Position numbers and translations under genes: made by a program
Notes under the pieces: model-generated
Databases searched by the model: none
The model's input: the letters and a program-made list of their open reading frames with translations, nothing else
Told to the model about the DNA's origin: nothing
DNA from: Smittium mucronatum
Taxonomy: Eukaryota; Kickxellomycota; Harpellomycetes; Harpellales; Legeriomycetaceae
DNA: 16,705 nt
Reading direction: 5' to 3'
Assembly: GCA_001953115.1 (NCBI GenBank)
Contig: LSSL01000043.1
Span: 47,334 to 64,038 of the forward strand
In this document: one piece after another, positions 1 through 9,849 of the stretch
Layout: every line of letters starts with the position of its first letter
Numbering within the stretch: position 1 is the first letter of the stretch

Positions 1-16
1 CCCCCCCCCCCCCCCC
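1..16. repeat. Poly-C homopolymer at the window start
   Basis: Sixteen consecutive C residues open the window. Nothing else in the window has a C or G run of comparable length, while A and T runs are common. It could be a real G-tract on the minus strand, or an assembly or library artefact at a contig edge. It matches no telomere repeat, because no unit other than C is visible. Confidence 0.9.
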
Positions 17-804
17 ATTCACTGTCTTCATTCCCACTGGCTCGCTTCTCTATTAATTTAATAGATTTGCATCCAATATACTCCCATTACTACCATACAA
101 CGTCTGTTGGCCCTAAATTTACGAAGCTATTGGTTAAATACTATCGACTTCTTGATCTCCCACATGTTTTATTTCTACAGTTATCCAATAGTCATCAGTA
201 ATACCTCTACTCCAGAGCACTATTTTATTCATTCTTCTTAATCTAATCCAACTAATCTTTTCTATTTGGCAATTGGTTAATAAATATTATTGTAAAACCA
301 TTGGTTCTCTTCAGATGGGCTCATTGACGGCTCGGCTAAAATGGCTACTCATTTCTTTCAACCACTAATTCCCTCCTGCAAAACTTACCCAGCCTTTAAA
401 TTAGGTCCAACGCCACTTCGCTACACTCTCTTGGTATTTACCAGAATTTATTAAAAATTAAATGAAAAAATAAATTTTGCTTTATAATATATGCCGAGAA
501 GTAGAATTGGAAATTAGATTCGAAAAAACTCGACATTTTGTCTGAAAATGTTTTATAATGGAATCCTAATTTTTAAAATAAACAAACTATTCATACTCAC
601 CATATATTATTTGATAACCGCCCAGTCTCAATTATTCTTAAAAAGCAAAAAGTGCTCTGATTCATATTAATCTAATTTAAATTTCAAATTATAAAAAAAT
701 AAATCCAAAAATATAATTCATCGTATTAAAAATTCGCCACATCATACATTTAAAATATAATTATTTCAAAACAAAACTACCCTTAAAAATATCAGCCTCA
801 ACCA
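17..804. other. Intergenic 3' flank of the nucleoporin gene
   Basis: This stretch lies downstream of the minus-strand stop codon and has no convincing gene. Positions 17-430 are visibly richer in G and C than 430-804, which is A/T-rich. No canonical AATAAA (TTTATT on the plus strand) lies within about 350 nt of the stop; the first is at 447-452, so the polyadenylation signal is probably degenerate. A plus-strand frame is open from 1 to the TAA at 199-201, but its first five codons come from the C tract and no family is recognisable. The left part may contain the promoter of a gene outside the window. Confidence 0.6.
73..304. promoter_or_regulatory. Cluster of five CCAAT pentamers
   Basis: CCAAT occurs at 73-77 and 185-189, and its complement ATTGG at 129-133, 272-276 and 300-304. 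Chance would give roughly one or fewer in this length at the local base composition. CCAAT boxes bind the NF-Y/HAP complex in eukaryotic promoters. The cluster lies over 500 nt beyond the 3' end of the nucleoporin gene, so if functional it would serve a gene off the left edge. No TATA box or gene start is visible with it. Confidence 0.3.
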
Positions 805-3800
805 TCACAAATCGGTTGCTATGGTTTGAACAATATTTAATCTCTGTGTAGGGGTTATTTGCAAGCTTTTGTTAGGAACAACAAAATTAAACCCTTCCCG
901 GTCTGAACTCTCTCCTGAACTTGGTGGTTTGTATGTCATTAGCTGGATGTTGATCCCAGATATTACACTACTTATATGATTAAAAGCTATCTTCCATTTT
1001 AATCTCAACTTCCTTACGTCTTCCTCTGAAAGTATCTCTCCTTGATACGTATGCTTTCTCTTCAGCATAAAAAATGCCATTTTGGTCTGTTCTCCAGTGC
1101 CATTAGCTTTGTTTGTTGATATAGACAAAGTACTGGTTAAATCCTCCCTTTGATTATTAAAGTATCCATGATGACTCATCCCTTTCGATTCTGATGGCAT
1201 AGTATATAAGTTCGCCAAAAGTTTGCTTGAATCTGAATAAAACTTCGAAAGCCCCGATAGAGGTCTTACTTCACCTAGAGACTGAGTTTGATTCTCTTCA
1301 AATGATACTCCATCTGGCCTTGAAGTGTCCTGGTCAAAAATATCCTGGCATAATGTTGTTTTGGAAAGAAGCTCTGGAAGGCTGTTGATTATAGATATGT
1401 ACGTCGAATAGGTATACCCCTCTTTATCCCATGATACTTGCGATACTCTAGATGTAATATATCTTTGATCGTTTTTAGTCAAGAATGATGAATTTGGATC
1501 TGTCACATACAACAAATTAGACAGCAGATTCAGATTGCTCGATAAAATACAATCCGGTGCCATAAAAGTGACTAAAAAATTGTAGGCATAGTTTAGATCT
1601 CCTGATGTAACTATCCATCTAAACTCATCCAATAACCTCAATACCCTATTTCGTCTGTTAGTCCCATCAAACTTATAGTTACTCCCCCTAATACTGGCCG
1701 CCCTCGCTTTGGCTATCCATTGAGGCGGCACCCCACACTTCTCTATGATAAATGTCTCATCATTGTTCAATCCCCAACATGAATATTTAGAAAACAAACT
1801 AAATGTTAAATCAGATTTAATGGTTGAATTTTCGAGTTTGAATATAACTTCATCTCCCAGAATTAACTCTTCGTTTCTCACAGTTAAAGATCTAGATATC
1901 GTTTCAAATACTAAATTATCTCTCATCTCCTGATCACTGATCTGTAGCAAAACAAAAACTGAATAATGCCATAACCCAATATATTCCAATTGGAAGCTCA
2001 TCATAGATACCAAATAATCAAATGTCAACTGCTGCTTCTTAAACTTAAATCCATAAATCTGATTAAGAATCCATCCAAACATGTAAGGCAGTCTCATATC
2101 CATGTTAAAACTATATCCAGATGGATTTAAAAGCCGTTCTAAAGAATTATCGTGGCCGCAAAATAACATCAAAAGTTGGAAAGAAGCATCGTATATTTCA
2201 TAATCAATGAGTCGAGAATTTAAAGTTAACAATTCAGACTTGGGACTAAAATCACAAAGATTTTTATTCATATCACAAAACCACATAGGAAGAGGATGCG
2301 GTGCTTTTTTCTCTTCAACCAATATCTTATACTTTTTTACTAACGATAAAATTGAATCGTCAACATTGGATCCATACCACATCACCATTCCTAAAGATCT
2401 TAGCCAATCCAGTTTACGGCAAGTGGTCCCATCACTGCACTCCGAATTGCAACTAAGCTTTACATCACCAGAAATCAATTCATAAAGTCTCCTATATTCA
2501 GCTGACAATTGCAACTTATCGGTGCTATTACAATTGATTTTATTCCAAATCACCAATTGTGATTTTATGAGCTCCTGGAGTTGGCCATCACTACCTCCAC
2601 CATTTATACCTCCTGATCCTATTTGTGACAAGATGGTCGCTAAATGATAATCTCTGGCAGATGAAGCTGCTAAGCAGGCTTTATCTATCTGATTTCCTGA
2701 CAAAAAGTAAAAGATAGATCTGGCAGATAAATTACGAGCATGAACGCTATTAAGATCATCGGCATCGCCATCATATAAAGAGTTAAGATCTGAAATAACA
2801 TTCTTTTTAACAAAGCTTTGAATCCATTCGGTTAACCTTTTCTTTGATTCTATGATATCGATTTTTGAGAGATCGTGAACTGAATCGCTAATCTGACTGT
2901 TTGGGTGATTTATAGGAAGATGATCAAAGAGAGAGCTGCATAAAGTCCATAAGCCTTTCTCATAATGATCAGGTAAGTTTTTTGGAAATTGGGAAGACAA
3001 TTTTGATGAAATGGAGTCGAAAATTTGGGAAAAAATTTTCGTTTGAGCAATTTCAGGGCTGGAGGATAATGCTACTGATTTGGGGCATCTTTTATTTAAA
3101 ACTCTATTTGCAGAAAAAGATTCTAAATCCGTTGTAGTATGTAATATTTTTGTAAATGGAATCAGTGATTCTATGGTTGCTTTGTTTAATTGTAAAGTAT
3201 TTTGGTATGAGACTAAATTATCCGTTGGAATGTCTGAATCCAGTTCTCCATTAGATAAATATCTGGGACAATCAGAGAATATGGGAATTCTTCGTATTGT
3301 CACTAATGAACCTTTATTTCGGAAATTTGAATAAACAAATGATCCACCTGGGCCAAATCCAACTCTAAATGAATTTCCCAGAACCAGACCAGCATCAACA
3401 CCAAAATCTTTAGGATTATCGGAAATAAGGGTTTTATGGCTACTAAGAGAAGAATAAGATGAATTTGGGATATTCTTCCCCATGAAGAACTCATCGAGAC
3501 AATTATATATTACATCAGTAGGTTTGGGAACTTTAATTCTAATCTTGGTTTCAGAAATTCTTTGAACGTTTTTGGAGTCTATTGCAAATTTTACTGATAA
3601 TTTACTCGATCGGAATCTAGATGCATTTCTACCTTTAACAGCGGATGGGGGGTTGTTTTTTAAAGAATTTTCAGGCTTGGGCGAGCTGGATTTAAAAGAA
3701 TCTTCGCGGCTTACATTGAAAGTGTTGAAGTGAGTGGGTGGCTTTCTTTTTTGACCTAAAATAGCACGTTCATTTAATTTTCTCAAATTTTTGTAATTTT

Positions 3801-6800
3801 TAAAATAAAAAGACGATTTTCCGAATTCTCCAGATTTTTGGGTATTATAAACTTTAGGGGAGTCAATAGCATTATTATTTAAAGACGAAAGCAAAGAGCC
3901 CTGATTATGTTTTTCTGAAGGTCTGAATAAACTAGAAGCTTTGGGCTCGGCATCGTTTGAAACATATTGATATGAAGTTTTAAAATCGCTATCCCGAACA
4001 TCTTTTGAATATTCAGAACTTTTTGACATGACATCTACAGATTTAAAATTCTCAACTTGATTGATGTGAAAGGGATTGATATTTTCACCAAAATGATTTG
4101 GCTTTTCGAAATTCACATCACTTTTAGAGCCGCCGTTACTAATCGAGGTAATATCTTTAGCAACGACGGCTTGACGAAAACCCGAAGGCTCGTTTTGATT
4201 GTTATTCTCTTCATTCTTAAACTTTTTAATGCCATTATGCAATCCATGATCACCACCATCGTCATCATCATCAAAATCATCTTCATCCTCATCATATAAT
4301 CCATATTTTGAGAAATGCTCTACCTTGAAAATCCATTTTCCATTAACAAAATCCAAAAACTGGGTATCAGGAATACGTTTAAGTCTTCGGATATGGTTCC
4401 TGACACGGGTATCAGTCATTGATTTGATAGGTTCAAGAGTAGATTTATCTACTGGCCAACAGTTTTCCAATGATATGATAGCAGGGACATTTAAACCACT
4501 GCCCCTGGGTGGTTTTGTGTTTTCATCGGGGTAAACAGTACAGACTTTATTGGCGAAAAGGATAATCTGACCTGGTATGGATGCCATTGCGCCAACAGAT
4601 GTGAGATCTACAGGTTCATCGAATCTAATTTGACCATATCCGTATCTTCCACACATAAACTCGTTAACACTTTTAAGTTTGAGAGGACTTAGCTTCCTAA
4701 GTTCCTCAATAGTGGGGCTGGTCCAATAATCTCCAAAACTATACAAAGCTTCAATATTCTGATCATCCAAATAAAAATCGGTTTCAAGCTTGAGTGGTTT
4801 AGTTGGAGTGATAGACTTTTTGTTCGCACTTGAAATAAACTCAGGATCCTTATTTCTGGGCTCACTGTTCGGGGTAACAAATTTTTCAGGGGTGGCAAAA
4901 ATGTTACCATTGGGCACGCTATCGGCTTTACTTTCATTTGAATTTAAGAGGGATTGTTTAGATTCATATCCGGAGGCACGATAGGGAGGAAATTCAACTT
5001 TTTGTTTTGGTGTTAATCTGGTGACACTATTTCTAATGGTAGAATCCGGAGCTAAGAACCCACTTTCACTGAACATACCAATACTTGAACTGGCAACAGG
5101 AGTTTTGGCTTTATCGGATGCATTTATGGGAGTTGCGGCCATGGACAATCTTGACCTTCTTGGAGTAGTGGGAACTAAACCCATGTTACTAGAGGAAGAT
5201 TTGGTTTGCTGCCTATTTATGCTTGAAATGGATTTGGGGGTTCCCAAAACAACCGATGTAAGTGGCAATTTTTTCGTTTGGTGGTTATGCTTTTCTGATT
5301 CCGATTTTTTAACCGGGGTTGCCTTCAAATTATTGGAGGCGGAAACATTAGAGCTTATGGAGCTTAAGCTATTAAAGAGAGGGTTATTGCCAAAAGGGTT
5401 TTGAGTAGCAGATGCATATAATGGATTATTATTGGAGTTATTTTGTGTGGTTAAGTTTGGCTGAGAGTTTCCAAATAAACCGGATCCTATGGATGTAGAA
5501 TTCTGAGAAACCCCAGAATTTGCCAGACTATTACCAAAAAGTCCTCCGCCCAAAGTAGAGCCTTGTTGTTGCGCATTGTTATTTGCTAAATTGAATCCTA
5601 AGGTATTTTGGTTTTGTGATAAATTATTATTTTGATTGCCAAAAGAGCCGAGCATAGATGCGCCTGTTGTTGTGGTATTTCCAAAGAGAGAACCACCAGT
5701 TGAGGTGTTTCCTAAAGTAGTTGAGTTATTAGAACTAAACAAACCAGTAGATGAAGAGTTGTTTACACCAGTATTTCCAAACAGACCTATATTAAGAAAA
5801 GAGTTATAAGATAAAAAAAATCAATATCTAAAATTCTACTTACTTGAACCAGTCTGTTGAGTATTAGTGCCAAATCCTAACGAAGAAGGCTGCTGGCTGA
5901 AAAGACTTGTGCCTGTTGTTGAGGGCTGCTTATTTCCGAACAAACCACCTGTTTGGCCGGTGGTTGTGTTGTTGGTTCCAAAAAGACTTGTTGAGCCAGT
6001 GTTAGATGTTCCAAAACCAGAACCAAACCCACCTGGTTTGGATAAAGAGTTGCTAGTGTTGGAAGAATTTCCAAAAATACTGGTATTTGCTGAGTTAGAA
6101 GTGTTAGACGTATTTGAAAAAGAAAACCCAGACGTAGCGGGCTTTGAGGCTGAACCTAAACTGGAGGTTGTGTTGGATTGTCCAAAAGAAGATCCGAATC
6201 CAGTAGTGGCAGGTTGAGATGTAGTAGAAAGACTAGTTCCAAATCCAGAGCTCTGTTGACCAAAACCTCCAAAACCAGATTGAGAAGAATTTGACATGAA
6301 AGAATTAGTGGCAGGTTGGGTCTGAGAGCCAAAAGGGGTCGAAGCGGAACCAAAAGTAGAACCGGTTTGAGCGGTACCGAAAGCGTTTGTGCTAGCGGAG
6401 TTGGAGCCAAACATACCCCCGCTTTGAAGACTACCAAAACCAGTAGATTGAGTTGAACCAAAAGCACCGGTAGTGGCGGGTTTAGCGCCGAAACCAGTTG
6501 TAGTAGTCGAGTTACCAAGCCCAAAAGCATTAGTACTTGAACTGAATAGAGACCCGGAATTTGTAGAAGTGCCAAGCTTATTAGCTCCAAAAGCATTGTT
6601 TTGACTTAGAGCACTAGTGCCAAAGCCCATTGTTCCAGAACCAAATTTATTACCAGCCTCATAATCTTGAGCCCTAAGCTCTTCTTGGGACCATTGTTGG
6701 TAAGCATCCATTGCAGTAATACATTGAATTTTTTCGACGACACCAGTTTCAGGAAGACGATCAACTTTAGGTTCGAAGGGAGTGTGAGAGGTTCCAGTTT

Positions 6801-7392
6801 TTTTGATGCTAGAACCAAAACCAGTTGATTGACTTCCAAAACCTGAACTCTGCATACCGAAGCCTGTTGTCATAGGGGTAGTGGATGTATTGGAAGAACC
6901 AAAAGCGCCCCCTGTGCTTGCTGTATTAAAAAATCCAGCAGTAGCTGGAGCACTGGTTGTAGAAGAGCCAAATAATCCCCCAGCTAATAGAAAAAAAAAG
7001 TAATATTTAGTAATAAAAACTAAATAGTTTAAAAAAAAGTATAAAACTACTCGTACTGGAACCGCTGGGGAACCTATTAGAAGATTGCTGACCAAAACCG
7101 GTGGTGCCTAGAAAATGAAAGTAATAATAAAAGCTTGTCAGTAAAAGAACGATTTTTTAACTATAAAAAAGGTCTAACCCAGCCCAGTAGATGCGGAAAA
7201 AGCATTGCCAGTAGATCCAAATCCTAAATGATTTCAACATTATACTCTTTATTATAAAAAAAAAGAGAGAGATAATATATTTCGAAAATGAAACAAACCT
7301 TGAGTGCCAGTAGATGAGCCAAAGGTAGAAGCTTGTTTGTTCTGATTTAAGCCGAATCCGGACGAGCCAAAACCGCCACTGGATCCAAACAT
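805..7392 (-). CDS. NUP98-96: Nucleoporin Nup98-Nup96 precursor (autoproteolytic), five exons
   Basis: Encodes the precursor of two nuclear pore proteins: the FG nucleoporin Nup98, which also binds the mRNA export factor Gle2/Rae1, and the Y-complex scaffold Nup96. Exons on the minus strand are 7392-7299, 7223-7179, 7107-7057, 6983-5844 and 5786-805, giving 2103 residues (human about 1800, S. pombe Nup189 about 1780). The ATG at 7392 has A at -3 and an in-frame TAA two codons upstream. In order: FG/GLFG repeats (1-135), GLEBS (142-176, with QQWSQEELRAQDYEAGNK), more FG repeats (177 to about 585), a low-complexity linker, and the autoproteolytic domain (about 795-935) ending in KVEHF|SKYGL with cleavage before S936. 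Nup96 then starts with an acidic run (942-953), a basic GQKRKPP patch (about 1121), the Sec13-contact segment with GNSFRVGFGPGG (about 1247-1258) and a helical Nup96 domain (about 1383-1920). Saccharomyces Nup145 lacks GLEBS, so this is the ancestral fused type. Only the exact splice sites remain untested. Confidence 0.95.
4312..4734 (-). other. Nup98 autoproteolytic domain up to the scissile bond
   Basis: Residues about 795-935 begin at FGDYWTSPTIEELRKL and end at HF, just before S936 (codon 4311-4309). Family landmarks include GRYGYGQIRF, the NTKPPRGSGLN turn, CWPVDK, and the catalytic HF|S followed by KYGL. In Nup98 homologues the Ser attacks its own preceding bond and releases Nup98 and Nup96 as separate chains. 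The key His, Phe and Ser are all present, so self-cleavage is expected. Confidence 0.9.
5787..5843 (-). other. Intron 4 of the nucleoporin gene (57 nt)
   Basis: Perfect donor GTAAGT and acceptor ATATAG, phase 1. It joins the FG exon (6983-5844) to the 4982-nt last exon and makes GSSLFGNTG, continuing the GLFG-type repeats. Retention gives TAG at the third codon. It is the shortest of the four introns. Confidence 0.92.
6646..6750 (-). other. GLEBS motif region (Gle2/Rae1 binding)
   Basis: Residues 142-176 of the precursor break the FG repeats with a charged, helical segment containing the signature EELRxxDYxAxxK. In metazoan Nup98 and yeast Nup116 this motif binds the beta-propeller mRNA export factor Gle2/Rae1. 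It sits early in the protein, about residue 150, as in animal Nup98. Confidence 0.9.
6984..7056 (-). other. Intron 3 of the nucleoporin gene (73 nt)
   Basis: Donor GTACGA and acceptor TATTAG, phase 1, with a good branch-point candidate TACTAA at 7007-7012, about 23 nt before the acceptor. Splicing makes SGS-T-GGLFGSS. The intron happens to be open in the downstream exon's frame, where it reads as an F/Y-rich stretch. That frame does not match exon 3, so the apparent upstream extension is not protein. Confidence 0.85.
7108..7178 (-). other. Intron 2 of the nucleoporin gene (71 nt)
   Basis: Donor GTTAGA (weak) and acceptor TTCTAG, phase 1, with a branch-point candidate TACTGAC at 7137-7143 about 29 nt before the acceptor. 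Retention gives a TAG at the second codon. The flanking exon 2 is only 45 nt. Splicing restores the frame GLGTTGFGQQ. Confidence 0.85.
7224..7298 (-). other. Intron 1 of the nucleoporin gene (75 nt)
   Basis: Donor GTTTGT and acceptor TTTAG, phase 1. Splicing joins CAA-G to GA-TTT and continues the FG repeat frame (TQGFGS). If retained, the frame reaches TAA after about 16 codons. Its length is a multiple of three, so the stop and not a frameshift would end translation. Confidence 0.85.
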
Positions 7393-7485
7393 TCTTTAGC
7401 AGTTGAAACGAAGAGTGAGTTGGGGTATCGAAATGCTCGAATGGAGAAAGAGTAGAAATCTAAAGGTTTGGCTAAGTACAGTAGC

Positions 7486-7492
7486 TTATATA
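7486..7492 (-). promoter_or_regulatory. TATA-like box of the nucleoporin gene
   Basis: The minus strand reads TATATAA within TTTATATAAGC, 94 nt upstream of the ATG. If used, transcription would start about 60-70 nt before the start codon. The position and the CCAAT boxes further upstream suit a promoter, but AT-rich DNA yields such matches easily. Confidence 0.4.
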
Positions 7493-7602
7493 AAGTTTTG
7501 AAATAGATCTCTAAATTAAATTGCATGCCTATGCGACTCTAAACAATCTGCTTGGATTACATTTCGCGTGAACCCTTTCTTTGCCCATCTACCTTTTCCC
7601 CC

Positions 7603-7751
7603 ATTGGCTACGCTCTGATATTTTGAAATTTTTTTATTGGACAAACACCCCGCTGGCTGATCATCCTTTTTAATTGGATATATATTATATATTTCTATGA
7701 ATTCTCCTGATCTATACGCCAGATCGATTATAGCTAATAACTCCAGCCAAT
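7603..7751. promoter_or_regulatory. CCAAT-box cluster upstream of the nucleoporin gene
   Basis: ATTGG lies at 7603-7607, 7636-7640 and 7673-7677, and CCAAT at 7747-7751, with one more ATTGG at 8101-8105. On the minus strand the first three are CCAAT in the gene's own orientation, 210-285 nt upstream of the ATG. Four in 150 nt is well above chance. They are plausible HAP/NF-Y sites for this gene or a shared region. Confidence 0.4.
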
Positions 7752-8400
7752 AATTAAGCTCTAGAATTCCAATTTGTCAAATTCAGGTATTTCAGCAGCC
7801 AAAAGCTGCGAGCGTTTATTCTACATAGTTGCCTGCATTTTTATCAGATCGTATATGTAATCTGCATACTATAAGCAAATCCTGGGCGAGAAGTGTAAAT
7901 TCAGATCAAAAACAGAATATATTTATTGTTCTTCTGTAGGCCCTGAATTCTTATATTCCTATTCTTGGAGAGAATAGATCTTATTTTGTAAATACCTATT
8001 CTGTTGATTCCCTGATGTTATCGATTACCCAACTATTTTCTATTTACTTTATTTGCTTTCGCAGGAAACTAGCCCAGAATTTGATTTTATTAACCCTCTA
8101 ATTGGTCTTTATTCGAAACGACGTAACTTTATATAAATCCGCAAAATTAAGCATTTTTCCCCAAAGCTATTTAAAACTCCACATGTTAAAACAAGAAACA
8201 TGAATCTGCTCAAAATTTTGGTAGTTATAAGGAAAAATGATGGTAAAAAACTCTGAATGGAACTCTTGATTCTTGATAAATTATAATATTCGCCTGGTGT
8301 AAAAATTCACTGGTCAAGTGCCAATATGCTTACACTATCTTGTGGAATAATTATACATGACATTTATCAAGATACACATCTAAATCTACTAGCAAATATT
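7752..8400. other. Intergenic, moderate AT content, no gene recognised
   Basis: Composition here resembles 17-430 and is clearly less AT-rich than the DNA to the right. On the plus strand the frame starting at 7801 has two open stretches of 38 and 43 codons separated by stops, without a recognisable family. A TATATAA match at about 8130 is followed by an 18-codon frame at 8200-8256, too short to support. It may be distal promoter sequence or a worn-out coding remnant. Confidence 0.5.
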
Positions 8401-9158
8401 TCCTCCGATAAGTGATGTTTAATTTTTCTTTATATAAAAATTCAATTATTTATTGACCCAGGCATAATGGCTGTTTTTAGAAACGTGTATTCAAAAATAT
8501 AACCCTTTTTTTCTTTTTTTTTCTCTTACCTTAATTTTTTTTTTATATATATTTTGCATAATGAATATAATTAAAAATTAAAAAATTCAAGGATTTTATT
8601 TTTATTCTGAACATCGATAAAATCTTGCAAAAAATAATGTAACTTTTAATAATACTCATTAAAGCAATTTCCATTTTAGAAAATTTACATATTCGCAGAT
8701 ACCTAATTCTAATGATGGGAATTCATTTAAAGTTTTATTCTATATATCTTTAGATACGTTAGATATCTATAAATGTTTTTAATTTTTTTTTAAAATCCCA
8801 TAAAATAAATAACTGCGACATTAAACTACTTTTTTTTTTACAATCTTTTTTCTTTTGGGCATTTATTTTATAAATTTATAATGCAATAAATTTTTGTTTT
8901 TGTATTATGTTTAGTTTAAAGATTATTATTTATAACTAAACTTCTTTCAATACTTCTGCAAAAAAAATAAGAGCAAATTTTTCAAATGTGAGTTAGTTTT
9001 ATAATTAACATTCCTCATTATATATATTTGCAGTTAGATATAAAAGCATTTATTTTTTATTTTTTTGGAAATGGACATCTCGATAATTAAAATGCAATCA
9101 TTTGAAGTATTTTTTACAAAAAAGTTGATTTTTTATAAAATCCAAACCTTTCTACTTA

Positions 9159-9281
9159 ATTAATGGTTAACACTTATACCCATTTGCATATAAATGCATG
9201 TATTTTATATAAAATGGCCTGGAAATTCTGGAATTGATATGTCACTATTAATACTTTACTTATTTAGATCGGAATATCAAT
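9159..9281 (-). pseudogene. Decayed Ty3/gypsy integrase-core island
   Basis: The 41-codon frame starts IDIPI and has an internal stop at codon 6. It continues ISKVLIVTYQFQNFQA and, a little later, AFICKWV, followed by another stop. This order matches the start of a Ty3/gypsy integrase catalytic core: a D-I-xGP-xSK strand, then the hydrophobic LIVxDxFSxF strand bearing the first catalytic Asp, then the helix ending in a Trp before the FGxP turn. The expected catalytic Asp is replaced (the island reads TYQF), so it would be inactive. The GC content is higher than its surroundings. It lies beyond the end of the 12624-10613 series and so is probably a separate copy. The match is by eye. Confidence 0.5.
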
Positions 9282-9820
9282 TCATGATTACTTTTTTTTC
9301 AAGCTCAAGAAACATTTTAATTTAAATAAAGGTGAGACTTTTTTTAATAAAATAGGGTTAGTTTATTCATTTAAGATAAATATTGCCATCTTTTCTGGAA
9401 CTTCAACTTATATGAATTCAGAAAATAAAACAAGAAAGAAAAAAATATGGCTCAATCCATATTACAAAAAACTGTTACGATTTTCATTCATTTAAAAAAT
9501 ATTATTTACAACACAAGGTAAAAATTTTAAACTCGCATAAAACTCGAATTAAGGAATATATCAAACCGAAAAAATATCATTTTTTGCATAGGTTGAAAAA
9601 TCATTTTTGGTACCCAAATAGATTAAATTTTTATTAGCCACTTCAATTAATCTGTCTCCTTTTTTTAAAAAAAAAAAGTATATATTTTCGCATTTTTTTA
9701 TTAGATAAATCATATGTATAATTATTGATTTTTACTTGAAAAATGAATAAATTTAAATTTTAAGCCAAATTTATTTGAAATATTATTTTTTTAGCTTACT
9801 ATTTCCTCCGCTGATCCTTA

Positions 9821-9849
9821 TTCTAATTCTAATTCAATTCAATTCAATT
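9821..9849. repeat. Short tandem TTCTAA/TTCAA repeat
   Basis: Two copies of TTCTAA followed by three copies of TTCAA, ending in TTT. The change of unit suggests slippage on a degenerate 5-6 nt motif. Confidence 0.85.

Noticed and set aside
1..16. Telomere end
   Set aside because: A pure C run without a repeating telomere unit is not evidence for a telomere.
1..201. 66-codon plus-strand open frame running from the window edge
   Set aside because: Five codons are the C tract, no family is recognised, and an open run of this length is not rare by chance at this composition.
5021..5404. 127-codon plus-strand open frame
   Set aside because: Antisense to the nucleoporin linker exon, whose frame is confirmed by flanking conserved domains.
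5867..6217. 116-codon plus-strand open frame across the FG repeat exon
   Set aside because: It is the antisense of GLFG/FG repeat coding; the repetitive P/V/L-rich translation is a shadow of the real exon and has no family likeness.
6984..7095. Hydrophobic N-terminal extension of the FG exon, looking like a membrane segment
   Set aside because: It is intron 3 plus exon 3 read in the wrong frame; splicing at GTACGA and TATTAG gives the continuous FG repeat frame and uses the ATG at 7392.
8200..8256. 18-codon plus-strand frame behind a TATATAA match at about 8130 and an ATTGG at 8101
   Set aside because: Too short, no recognisable peptide, and both signals are common in AT-rich DNA.
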